From Burkholderiales bacterium RIFCSPHIGHO2_01_FULL_63_240 (GTDB lineage: Bacteria; Pseudomonadota; Gammaproteobacteria; Burkholderiales; Burkholderiaceae_C): DNA of 64,000 nt. Position 1 is the stretch's first letter. Every line of letters begins with the position of its first letter. The position numbers were made by a program, and so were the translations under genes. This document shows, one piece after another, positions 42,541 to 50,054 of the stretch. The notes beneath the pieces were generated by a model, which was given only the letters and a program-made list of their open reading frames with translations, did not search any database and had not been told where the DNA came from. The stretch is taken from positions 186,001 through 250,000 of the forward strand of contig MERU01000002.1 in NCBI GenBank assembly GCA_001770725.1, written 5' to 3'.

Positions 42541-43875
42541 ATGACCGCCGACCCGATCGTCGCCCTGTTGCTGATCGCGGCCCTGATCGCCGCGAGCGCC
42601 TTCTTCTCTCTGTCTGAACTGGCCGTGGCCGCTTCGCGCCGCGTGCGCCTGCGCCAGCTTGCCGATGCCGGTGACCTTCGCGCAAGGCGCGTGCTGGCCG
42701 TGCAGGACGAGCCCGGCGACTTCTTCACCGCCATCCAGATCGGCATGAACGCCGTGGCGATCCTCGGTGGGGTGGTGGGCGAGGGCGCTTTCTCGCCGTA
42801 CTTCACTCGCCTGCTTCAAGCGGTGCAGCTCGACGCGGCCTACGTCGACACCGCCGCCACGCTGCTGTCCTTCGCCCTGGTCACCAGCCTGTTCATCCTG
42901 ATCGCCGACCTCGTCCCCAAGCGCCTGGGCATGATCGCGCCCGAGCAGGTGGCCCTGCGCGTGGTGGGCCCCATGCAGACCTTCCTGCGCGTGGTGCGGC
43001 CGCTGGTGTGGTTCTTCAAGCGCCTGACCGACGCGCTGTTCCAGCTATTGGGCCTGCCCGAGCGCCGCGACGAAGCCGTCACGTCCGACGACATCCTGGC
43101 CATGGCCCAGGCCGGCACCGAAGCCGGCGTGCTGGCCGCCACCGGTCAGCAGGTGATCGAGAACGTCTTCGAGCTCGACACCCGACTGGTCACCAGCGCC
43201 ATGACCCCGCGCGACCGCATCGTGCACCTGCTGCTGGGCGACAGCGAGGCCGTCATCCGCGCTCGCATCGAGCAGCAGCCGCACTCGACCTACCTGGTTT
43301 GCGATGGCGACATCGACCACGTGGTCGGCTACGTCGATTCGAAAGACCTGCTCAGCCGCGTCTTCAACGGCCAGCCCATCGTGCTGCAGGGCTCGGGGCT
43401 GATCAAGAAGGTGCTGATGGTGCCCGACCGCCTGAGCCTGACCGAGGTGCTCAACCAGTTCAGGCAGGCCTACGACGACTTCGCCGTCATCGTCAACGAG
43501 TACAGCCTGGTGGTGGGCATCATCACCATCAACGACGTGATGAACACGGTGATGGGCAGCCTGGTGACGCCGCTGGACGACGAGCAGATCGTGCAGCGCG
43601 ACGCCAACTCCTGGCTGATGGATGGCGTCACGCCCATCCCGGACGTGCTGCGCGCGCTGGACCTCGAAGACCTGCCACGCCAGGACGACTACGAGACCCT
43701 GGCCGGCTTCATGATGGTGACGCTGCGCCGCGTGCCGCGCAAGACAGACCACCTGAGCTTTGGCGGTTTCCGATTCGAGGTGATGGACGTCGACAGCCAC
43801 CGCATCGACCAGGTCATGGTCACGCGGGAGCAGCCCCGCGTCACGGCAAGCGATGAAGGGCAGGGCGGGGGCTGA
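42541..43875 (+). CDS. paeA: CNNM/CorC-family membrane protein, PaeA (YtfL)-like
   Basis: 444 residues, close to the 447 of E. coli YtfL/PaeA. Domains in order: a DUF21 membrane domain with helices at about 4-24, 60-80, 92-118 and 130-150; a CBS pair with S-M-T-P-R-type (S-A-M-T-P-R-D) and V-G-I-I-T-I-N-D-V-M; and a CorC_HlyC C-terminal domain. The blocks F-F-S-L-S-E-L-A-V-A-A-S-R, D-H-V-V-G-Y-V-D-S-K-D-L-L and G-G-F-x-F-E-V-M-D-V-D fit PaeA, which exports cadaverine and putrescine in enterobacteria. Polyamine export here is by similarity; a Mg/Co efflux role is the alternative. Confidence 0.8.
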   Translation: MTADPIVALLLIAALIAASAFFSLSELAVAASRRVRLRQLADAGDLRARRVLAVQDEPGDFFTAIQIGMNAVAILGGVVGEGAFSPYFTRLLQAVQLDAAYVDTAATLLSFALVTSLFILIADLVPKRLGMIAPEQVALRVVGPMQTFLRVVRPLVWFFKRLTDALFQLLGLPERRDEAVTSDDILAMAQAGTEAGVLAATGQQVIENVFELDTRLVTSAMTPRDRIVHLLLGDSEAVIRARIEQQPHSTYLVCDGDIDHVVGYVDSKDLLSRVFNGQPIVLQGSGLIKKVLMVPDRLSLTEVLNQFRQAYDDFAVIVNEYSLVVGIITINDVMNTVMGSLVTPLDDEQIVQRDANSWLMDGVTPIPDVLRALDLEDLPRQDDYETLAGFMMVTLRRVPRKTDHLSFGGFRFEVMDVDSHRIDQVMVTREQPRVTASDEGQGGG

Positions 43876-43899
43876 CCCCCGGCCTGCCCGTCGGCCAAG

Positions 43900-45036
43900 T
43901 CACATCGAGGCTTCCAGCAAAGCGCGGTATTCCTCCGCCGTGGCCACACGCGGGTTGGTCTTGTGGCAGTGGTCGGCCTGCGCGCCGGTGATCACCTTGT
44001 CGAACCACTCGCGCTGCACGCCGAGCTCGGCCAGGCCCTTTGGCAGGCCCAGGCGCGCGTTCATGTCGCGGATGGCCTCGGGCACGTCACCCGCCGAGCC
44101 CAGGCCCATCGCGTGCGCCATGCGGGCCAGGCGGCGGTCCTTCTTCATGGACTCGGCCTCGGCGTTGAAGCGGATCACGGCCGGCAGGAACATGGCGTTC
44201 AAGGTGCCGTGGTGCAGCTTCGGGTTCACGCCGCCCAGGCTGTGGCTGAGGCTGTGCACCGCGCCCAGCCCTTTTTGAAAGGCCATGGCGCCCTGCATGG
44301 AGGCGCTCATCATGTTCAGGCGGGCTTCGCGGTCGGCACCGTCCTTCGTGGCGCGCTCGATGTGCGCCCAGGCCCGCTCCAGGCCATCGAGCGCGATGCC
44401 GTCGGCCGGCGGGTTGAAGGCCGCCGACATGAAGGTTTCCATGCAGTGGGCGATGGCGTCCATGCCGGTGGCGGCGGTGAGCAAGGGCGGCAGCCCCAGG
44501 GTCAGCTCCGGATCAAGGATGGCGGCCTTGGGCATCAGGTTCCAGGAGTGAAAGCCCAGCTTGCGGCCGTCGTCGACGATGACGATGGCGCCACGCGCCA
44601 CCTCAGAGCCGGTGCCCGCGGTGGTGGGCACGGCGATCAACGGGGCGGCCTGCGGCGTGATCTTGGGCGAGCCGCCTTCGATGGTGGCGTAGGTGGTCAG
44701 CGGACCCGGGTGGGTGGCCATGATCGCCAGGCCCTTGGCCAGGTCGATGCTGGAGCCACCGCCCACGGCGATCAGGCCGTCGCAGCCCGATGCCCGCCAG
44801 ACCTCGTGCGCGGCGCGCACGGAGGCCTCGGTCGGGTTGGGCGGGGTCTGGTCAAAGACGGTGACGGGCAGGTCGCCCAGCGCATCCAGGGCTTTTTGCA
44901 GCACCCCGGCGGCCTTCACCCCCGCATCGGTCACGACCAGCGGGCGACGGATGCCGATGCGCTCGCACTCGCTGGCGAGCAGGCGCACCGCGCCGAAGTC
45001 GAACTGGATCTGGGTGAGGTAGAGGATGGTCGACAT
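43900..45036 (-). CDS. Iron-containing alcohol dehydrogenase
   Basis: 378 residues from the ATG giving M-S-T-I-L-Y-L. The NAD-binding motif G-G-G-S-S-I-D-L-A-K and the P-T-T-A-G-T-G-S-E loop are present. Metal ligands fit the group III pattern: Asp and His in M-D-A-I-A-H-C, His in H-S-L-S-H-S-L-G-G, and His in L-H-H-G-T-L-N. The family oxidises short alcohols or related hydroxy compounds using Fe(II) or Zn. The substrate is unknown. It converges with the PaeA-like gene and is divergent from the TetR gene. Confidence 0.9.
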   Translation of the reverse strand: MSTILYLTQIQFDFGAVRLLASECERIGIRRPLVVTDAGVKAAGVLQKALDALGDLPVTVFDQTPPNPTEASVRAAHEVWRASGCDGLIAVGGGSSIDLAKGLAIMATHPGPLTTYATIEGGSPKITPQAAPLIAVPTTAGTGSEVARGAIVIVDDGRKLGFHSWNLMPKAAILDPELTLGLPPLLTAATGMDAIAHCMETFMSAAFNPPADGIALDGLERAWAHIERATKDGADREARLNMMSASMQGAMAFQKGLGAVHSLSHSLGGVNPKLHHGTLNAMFLPAVIRFNAEAESMKKDRRLARMAHAMGLGSAGDVPEAIRDMNARLGLPKGLAELGVQREWFDKVITGAQADHCHKTNPRVATAEEYRALLEASM

Positions 45037-45350
45037 GGCGGGCCTTCTTAGCTTGTCTGCATGCGGGGTCGTCGGGATCATAACGAGCCACCCCGAGGGC
45101 CGTGTCCTCGCCGCCCGACACCTCGCTCAGGGATGTCCCGAAATCGCCTGTTGATGTCCCGTGCTTACACCGATCGGCCTGCGTGTCCGAATTTCCACGA
45201 AATCCCCTGGGTCGGGGGAGTCCCCACATTTCGTGCGTCAAAGCCGTGTCAAGGCGCTTGCGCTGACATACCATACGCGCCTGTAACTAAAACGGACGTT
45301 TGAAACGTTCGTCCTGTTCCCGCTGAGCAGGACCCAGGAGACACCACCGC
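45037..45350. other. 314-base divergent intergenic region
   Basis: It separates the alcohol dehydrogenase and TetR genes, which are transcribed away from each other. It contains the palindrome at 45293-45311, described separately, and a CAGGAGA ribosome-binding site before the TetR ATG. No convincing gene, repeat or hairpin terminator was seen in the remainder. Confidence 0.6.
45293..45311 (+). promoter_or_regulatory. Palindrome, candidate TetR-family operator
   Basis: CGGACGTTT, a single central G, AAACGTTCG: nine-base arms with one mismatch, 40 bases upstream of the TetR-family start. Size, symmetry and position suit a self-regulated TetR operator. Confidence 0.5.
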
Positions 45351-46124
45351 ATGGCAACGGCCCGCCTGTCACCCGCCGACACCAAGACCCGCATCCTCGA
45401 TGCGGCCGAGTCGCTGTTCGTGAGTGGCGGATTCGACTCGATGTCGATGCGCCAGATCACCAGCGCCGCAGGCGTCAACCTGGCCGCCGTGAACTACCAC
45501 TTCGGCACCAAGGACGCGCTGATCCACGCGGTGCTGTCGCGCCGGCTCGACCCACTGGATGCCCAGCGCCGCGCCATGCTGGGTGCCTTCGAGTCCAATT
45601 ACGGAGCCCAACTGAACTGCGAGCACGTGCTGGTGGCGCTGTTCCTGCCGGCGGTGCGCATCTTCCGCAGCGACGCCCCAGGGGCCGACCGTTTCCTGCA
45701 CTTCATCGGCCGGGCCTACACCGACCCGTCGCCCGTGGTGCGCGACTTCATCCAGACCCACTACATCGAGACGCTGGGGCGCTTTTTCTTCGCCTTCCAG
45801 CGCACGCTGCCCGAACTCAGCCGCGAGGACTTGGGCTTTCGCCTGAACTTCGCCATGGGCGCGCTGTCGGGCATCCTGGCCGGTGGCAACACCCAGCGCC
45901 TGATCCGCGAGTTCACCCAGCAGCAGGGCGATCACGAAGCCGTGATCCTCTCGCGCCTGTCTTCCCTGATGGTGGCGGCCCTGAAGGCGCCATTGCCCGG
46001 TCCGCAGCAGGCCTCGGAGTTCGGTGCCATGGCCAACCTGCCGGGCGTGGCCCAGATCGGGCAGGCCCAAGCCGAAGCCCCCGAATCCCTGGCCCCGTCG
46101 TCAACCGTGAGCGCCACCACCTGA
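45351..46124 (+). CDS. TetR/AcrR family transcriptional regulator
   Basis: 257 residues. Residues 10-60 are the TetR helix-turn-helix (R-I-L-D-A-A-E-S-L-F, then I-T-S-A-A-G-V-N-L-A-A-V-N-Y-H-F). The remaining ligand domain ends with a Pro/Ala-rich tail of about 40 residues. It lies upstream of, and in line with, a fatty acid gene cluster 99 bases away, so it probably controls that cluster in response to an acyl-CoA; this is inferred from position. Confidence 0.88.
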   Translation: MATARLSPADTKTRILDAAESLFVSGGFDSMSMRQITSAAGVNLAAVNYHFGTKDALIHAVLSRRLDPLDAQRRAMLGAFESNYGAQLNCEHVLVALFLPAVRIFRSDAPGADRFLHFIGRAYTDPSPVVRDFIQTHYIETLGRFFFAFQRTLPELSREDLGFRLNFAMGALSGILAGGNTQRLIREFTQQQGDHEAVILSRLSSLMVAALKAPLPGPQQASEFGAMANLPGVAQIGQAQAEAPESLAPSSTVSATT

Positions 46125-46146
46125 TTGTGTTTCCCCCGTGATCTGG

Positions 46147-46161
46147 CGATCTGACAGATCG
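46147..46161 (+). promoter_or_regulatory. Palindrome upstream of the FabG-like gene
   Basis: CGATCT-GAC-AGATCG, perfect six-base arms, 62 bases upstream of the next start. CAGATCGT recurs at 49887-49894 upstream of the acyl-CoA ligase gene. A regulator site is possible. Confidence 0.3.
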
Positions 46162-46223
46162 TTGTTGCAACCTGGCCCCATTGGACTGTGCACGTCCGCC
46201 GGCCCTTTCTCCGAGAGTCCCCC

Positions 46224-47630
46224 ATGAAAGACGGTTACCTTGACTTTGCCAACTCGAACGTTGGTGCCAAGCTGGTCAACGCACTGGGCCTGCCCAAGCC
46301 GATGCCGCTGGAACGCCATCAACCGGGTCTGCCGGTGATCAAGGGCTCCGTGCTGGTGGGCGGGGGCGGCGAGCCGCAACTGCTGTCCACCCTGGCCGGC
46401 ATCTTCAAGCGCATCGGCGCGCAGACCCTGGCCCACGAGCGCCTGCCCCAGTGGGTGTCGGTGGCCAACCAGTCCGGTCTGACCACCGGTCGCTGGGGCG
46501 GCAACGGCCAGCCAGGCGAGAAGGTCAAGGCCCTGGTGTTCGACGCCACCGGCCTGACCGATTCCACCCAGTCCGACGCGCTGTACTGGTTCTTCCACGA
46601 CGCCGCCCGCTCGCTGCTGCCCTGCGGTCGCGTCATCGTCATCGGTCGCCCGCCCGAAGGCTGCACCTCGCACCGCCAGGCCACCATCCAGCGCGGCCTC
46701 GAAGGCCTGACCCGCTCGCTGGGCAAGGAACTCAAGAAGGGCAGCAACGCCCAGCTCGTCTACGTGGCAGAAGGCGCCGAAGGCCAGCTTGAATCGACGC
46801 TGCGCTTCCTGTTGTCGCCGCGTTCGGCCTACGTGTCGGCTCAGGTCATCCGCATCGGCGCGCCCGTGGGTGAAACCGTGGTGCCGGCCGACTGGGACAA
46901 GCCCCTGGCCGGCAAGAAGGTGCTGGTCACCGGTGCCTCGCGCGGCATCGGTGCGGCCATCGCCGAATGCATGGCCCGCGACGGCGCCGAAGTCATCGCC
47001 CTGGACGTGCCCCAGGCCCAGGAAGGCCTGACCGAAGTCGCCAAGAAGATCGGCGGCAAGGCCCTGGCTTTGGACATCGGCTCGAACGAAGCGCCGCAGA
47101 AGCTGATCGAGGCCGCCAAGGCCGACGGTGGCTGGGACGTCATCGTGCACAACGCCGGCATCACCCGCGACAAGACCATCGCCAACATGAAGGAGCACCT
47201 CTGGCAGCTCGTCATGAACGTGAACCTGTCGACTCAGGAGCGCATCAACGAAGCCATGGTCGAAGCCGGCGCCATCAAGACCGGCGGCCGCATCGTCTGC
47301 GTGTCGTCCATCTCGGGCCTGGCTGGCAACATGGGCCAGACCAACTACGCCGTCTCCAAGGCGGGCGTGGTCGGCATGGTGCAGTCCACCGCCCCGATCT
47401 TCGCCAAGAAGGGCATCACCATCAACGCCGTGGCCCCCGGCTTCATCGAGACCGCCATGACGGCTGCCATCCCCTTCGCCATCCGCGAAGCCGGCCGCCG
47501 CATGAACTCCATGAGCCAGGGTGGCCAGCCGGTCGACGTGGCCGAGGCCATCGGCTGGTTTGCCAGCCCCGCCTCCGCCGGCATCACGGGCAACGTGATC
47601 CGCGTGTGCGGCCAGAGCCTGATCGGCTGA
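46224..47630 (+). CDS. High-molecular-weight 3-oxoacyl-ACP/CoA reductase (FabG4-like)
   Basis: 468 residues from the ATG giving M-K-D-G-Y-L-D-F. It is almost twice the size of housekeeping FabG: an N-terminal degenerate Rossmann domain (about 1-225) precedes a full SDR domain with T-G-A-S-R-G-I-G near 236, N-A-G-I-T-R-D and the Ser-Tyr-Lys centre S-S-I-S-G...Y-A-V-S-K. This two-domain form is the FabG4 type of Mycobacterium (Rv0242c), an NADH-dependent 3-oxoacyl-CoA reductase. It starts a close-packed series with a hydratase and a thiolase. Confidence 0.9.
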   Translation: MKDGYLDFANSNVGAKLVNALGLPKPMPLERHQPGLPVIKGSVLVGGGGEPQLLSTLAGIFKRIGAQTLAHERLPQWVSVANQSGLTTGRWGGNGQPGEKVKALVFDATGLTDSTQSDALYWFFHDAARSLLPCGRVIVIGRPPEGCTSHRQATIQRGLEGLTRSLGKELKKGSNAQLVYVAEGAEGQLESTLRFLLSPRSAYVSAQVIRIGAPVGETVVPADWDKPLAGKKVLVTGASRGIGAAIAECMARDGAEVIALDVPQAQEGLTEVAKKIGGKALALDIGSNEAPQKLIEAAKADGGWDVIVHNAGITRDKTIANMKEHLWQLVMNVNLSTQERINEAMVEAGAIKTGGRIVCVSSISGLAGNMGQTNYAVSKAGVVGMVQSTAPIFAKKGITINAVAPGFIETAMTAAIPFAIREAGRRMNSMSQGGQPVDVAEAIGWFASPASAGITGNVIRVCGQSLIG

Positions 47631-47647
47631 CCCAAAGCGCCTTCGCC

Positions 47648-48508
47648 ATGAAGATCATCGAAGTCAAGAAGCTGCCCAGCGCCATCGCCCTGAACCTCGG
47701 TGCGTTGCGCTCGAGCAGCAAGCGCAGCGTGGCGGTCGATGCGCTGCCTGAGGTCACCTACGTGCGCCCCAGCGTCACCATCGACGCCAAGCGCGTGAAG
47801 GCCTACGCCAAGGTCTGCGGTTTCACCGAGGCCCACGGCGTGCCCATGCTGGTGCCGCACATGGACGCCTTCCCGCTGGCCATGATGCTGTTCGGCTCCA
47901 AGGCCTTCCCGTGGCCCGCCATGGGCCTGGTGCACCTGGCCAACAGCGCCAAGCTGATCAAGCGCATCAACGTGGGCGACACCCTGCGCATCGAGGTGCG
48001 CACGGGCGAGCTCTACAAGCACGACAAGGGCCAGGTCTTCACGCTGCACGCCCGCGCCCTGCGCGCTGGCGACGTGGTGTGGGAGAGCACCTGGACCTTG
48101 CTGCGCATGGGCGTCAAGCAGCCGCGTGGCGAGCCTTACGTCAGCCAGATCAACGACGAGCGCCCACTGGCCCACCAGGCCGACTTCTTCGCGGGGGCCG
48201 GCATCGGCCGCAGCTATGGCCGGGTCTCGGGTGACGTCAACCCGATCCACCTGTCCGCGCTGACCGCCAAGTTCCTCGGTTTCAAGAAGGCCATCGCTCA
48301 CGGCATGTGGACCAAGGCCCGCGCCCTGGCCATCCTGATGCCGCGCGAAGCCGTCGACCAGGCCGAGGTCATCGTCGAGTTCAAGACCCCCTTGTTCTTG
48401 CCTGCCCGCGCCTCCTTGTGGGCCAACCGCGGCGAGGGCGAGGCGATCTTCGAAGTCCGCAACGCCAAAGGCGACAAGCCCCACCTCCGCGGTCACGTTC
48501 GGTACTGA
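47648..48508 (+). CDS. MaoC-like acyl-CoA/ACP dehydratase (HtdX-like)
   Basis: 286 residues from the ATG 17 bases after the reductase stop; the same frame is open far upstream inside that gene but is a shadow there. It is a double hot-dog protein: the C-terminal half has the hydratase-2 motif G-D-V-N-P-I-H-L with the catalytic Asp and His, followed by A-I-A-H-G-M-W. The N-terminal hot-dog lacks the motif. The family adds or removes water from (R)-3-hydroxyacyl thioesters. HtdX (Rv0241c) of Mycobacterium is similar in size and context. Confidence 0.88.
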   Translation: MKIIEVKKLPSAIALNLGALRSSSKRSVAVDALPEVTYVRPSVTIDAKRVKAYAKVCGFTEAHGVPMLVPHMDAFPLAMMLFGSKAFPWPAMGLVHLANSAKLIKRINVGDTLRIEVRTGELYKHDKGQVFTLHARALRAGDVVWESTWTLLRMGVKQPRGEPYVSQINDERPLAHQADFFAGAGIGRSYGRVSGDVNPIHLSALTAKFLGFKKAIAHGMWTKARALAILMPREAVDQAEVIVEFKTPLFLPARASLWANRGEGEAIFEVRNAKGDKPHLRGHVRY

Positions 48509-48562
48509 GCCACCGCTTCGCCGAATCACCGCATCGAACACCTTCCACCCCAAGGACCTTTC

Positions 48563-49852
48563 ATGAGCACCATCCGTCGCGTCGCCATCATCGGTGGCAA
48601 CCGCATCCCCTTCGCCCGCTCCAACACCGTCTACTCGCACGTCTCCAACCAGGACATGCTGACCGCCACCTTCCAGGGCCTGGTCGACCGCTTCAACCTG
48701 CACGGCGAACGCCTGGGTGACGTGGCAGCCGGCGCCGTCATGAAGCACAGCCGTGACTTCAACCTGGTGCGCGAGACCGTGCTGTCGACCACCCTGTCGC
48801 CCGAGACCCCGGCCTACGACCTGCAGCAAGCTTGCGGCACCGGCCTCGAGGCCATCATGCTGGTGGCCAACAAGATCGCCCTGGGCCACATCGAGTGCGG
48901 CATCGGTGGCGGCGTGGACACCACCTCCGACGCCCCCATCGGCGTCAACGAGAAGATGCGCAAGATCCTGCTCGAAGCCAACCGCGGCAAGAGCACCGGC
49001 GAGCAGCTCAAGGCGCTGGCCAAGATCCGTCCGTCGATGCTGCTCAAGCCGAACATCCCGAAGAACGGCGAGCCCCGCACTGGCTTCTCGATGGGCGAGC
49101 ACGCCGAACTGATGGCCCGCGAATGGGGCATCCCCCGCGAGGAGCAGGACCAGCTGGCCGCAGCCAGCCACGCCAACCTGGCGCGCGCCTACAAGGAAGG
49201 CTTCTTTGCCGACCTGATGACCCCGTTCAAGGGCGTGAGCAAGGACAACAACCTTCGCGAAGGCCTGAGCATCGAGAAGCTGCGCTCGCTCAAGCCCTGC
49301 TTCGACAAGAAGATCGCCCCCGGCCAGGGCACGCTGACGCCGGGCAACTCGACCCCGCTGACCGATGGCGCCTCCGCCGTGCTGCTGGCCAGCGAAGAGT
49401 GGGCCAAGGCCCGCAACCTGCCCGTGCTGGCCTACATCACCTTCTCCGAAGTGGCCGCTGTGGACTTCTTCAACAAGAAGGAAGGCCTGCTGATGGCGCC
49501 GGCCTACGCCGTGCCCCGCATGCTCAACCGCGCTGGCATCTCGCTGCAGGACTTCGATTTCTATGAAATCCACGAAGCCTTCGCCGCCCAGGTCCTGTGC
49601 ACCCTCAAGGCCTGGGAAGATCCGAAGTACTGCAAGGAGCGCCTGGGCCTGGACAAGCCGCTGGGCTCGATCGACCGCAGCAAGCTCAACATCAACGGCT
49701 CGTCGCTGGCCGCGGGGCACCCCTTCGCCGCCACCGGTGGTCGCATCGTGGCCTCGCTGGCCAAGATGCTGGCGCAAAAGGGTTCGGGCCGTGGCCTGAT
49801 CTCCATCTGCGCAGCAGGTGGTCAGGGCGTGGTCGCGATCCTGGAGCGCTGA
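48563..49852 (+). CDS. Acetyl-CoA C-acyltransferase (thiolase, FadI/FadA2-like)
   Basis: 429 residues with AAGGA before the ATG. Thiolase landmarks: nucleophile Cys91 in Q-Q-A-C-G-T-G, His in E-I-H-E-A-F-A-A-Q, the N-x-x-G-S-S-L-A-A-G-H-P-F-A-A-T-G-G loop, and the second catalytic Cys in I-C-A-A-G-G-Q-G (C-x-G in most relatives, C-A-A here). Length and the extended loop near residues 140-170 resemble FadI. It either cleaves 3-ketoacyl-CoA or condenses acyl-CoAs. It follows the hydratase by 54 bases. Confidence 0.92.
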   Translation: MSTIRRVAIIGGNRIPFARSNTVYSHVSNQDMLTATFQGLVDRFNLHGERLGDVAAGAVMKHSRDFNLVRETVLSTTLSPETPAYDLQQACGTGLEAIMLVANKIALGHIECGIGGGVDTTSDAPIGVNEKMRKILLEANRGKSTGEQLKALAKIRPSMLLKPNIPKNGEPRTGFSMGEHAELMAREWGIPREEQDQLAAASHANLARAYKEGFFADLMTPFKGVSKDNNLREGLSIEKLRSLKPCFDKKIAPGQGTLTPGNSTPLTDGASAVLLASEEWAKARNLPVLAYITFSEVAAVDFFNKKEGLLMAPAYAVPRMLNRAGISLQDFDFYEIHEAFAAQVLCTLKAWEDPKYCKERLGLDKPLGSIDRSKLNINGSSLAAGHPFAATGGRIVASLAKMLAQKGSGRGLISICAAGGQGVVAILER

Positions 49853-49953
49853 GGCGCGAATGGAGGGTCTGACGACCCTGATGTGTCAGATCGTCGATCG
49901 ATCGGCCTTCAGGGTTGCTAAACTCGAAAGCTGAGACAAAAAGCAACATGGCG

Positions 49954-49974
49954 GCCCCGGCATCACACCGGGGC
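49954..49974 (+). terminator. Hairpin between thiolase and acyl-CoA ligase genes
   Basis: GCCCCGG/CCGGGGC with a seven-base loop, about 100 bases past the thiolase stop and 80 before the ligase start. No T-tract; it may attenuate rather than stop transcription. Confidence 0.35.
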
Positions 49975-50054
49975 TGTCGTCATGAAACGGGCCGCAAGTC
50001 GCCCCCGCGCCAAGTCCCGCAGCGGTCTTGGCGCCGGTACACGAGGAGATCCAG

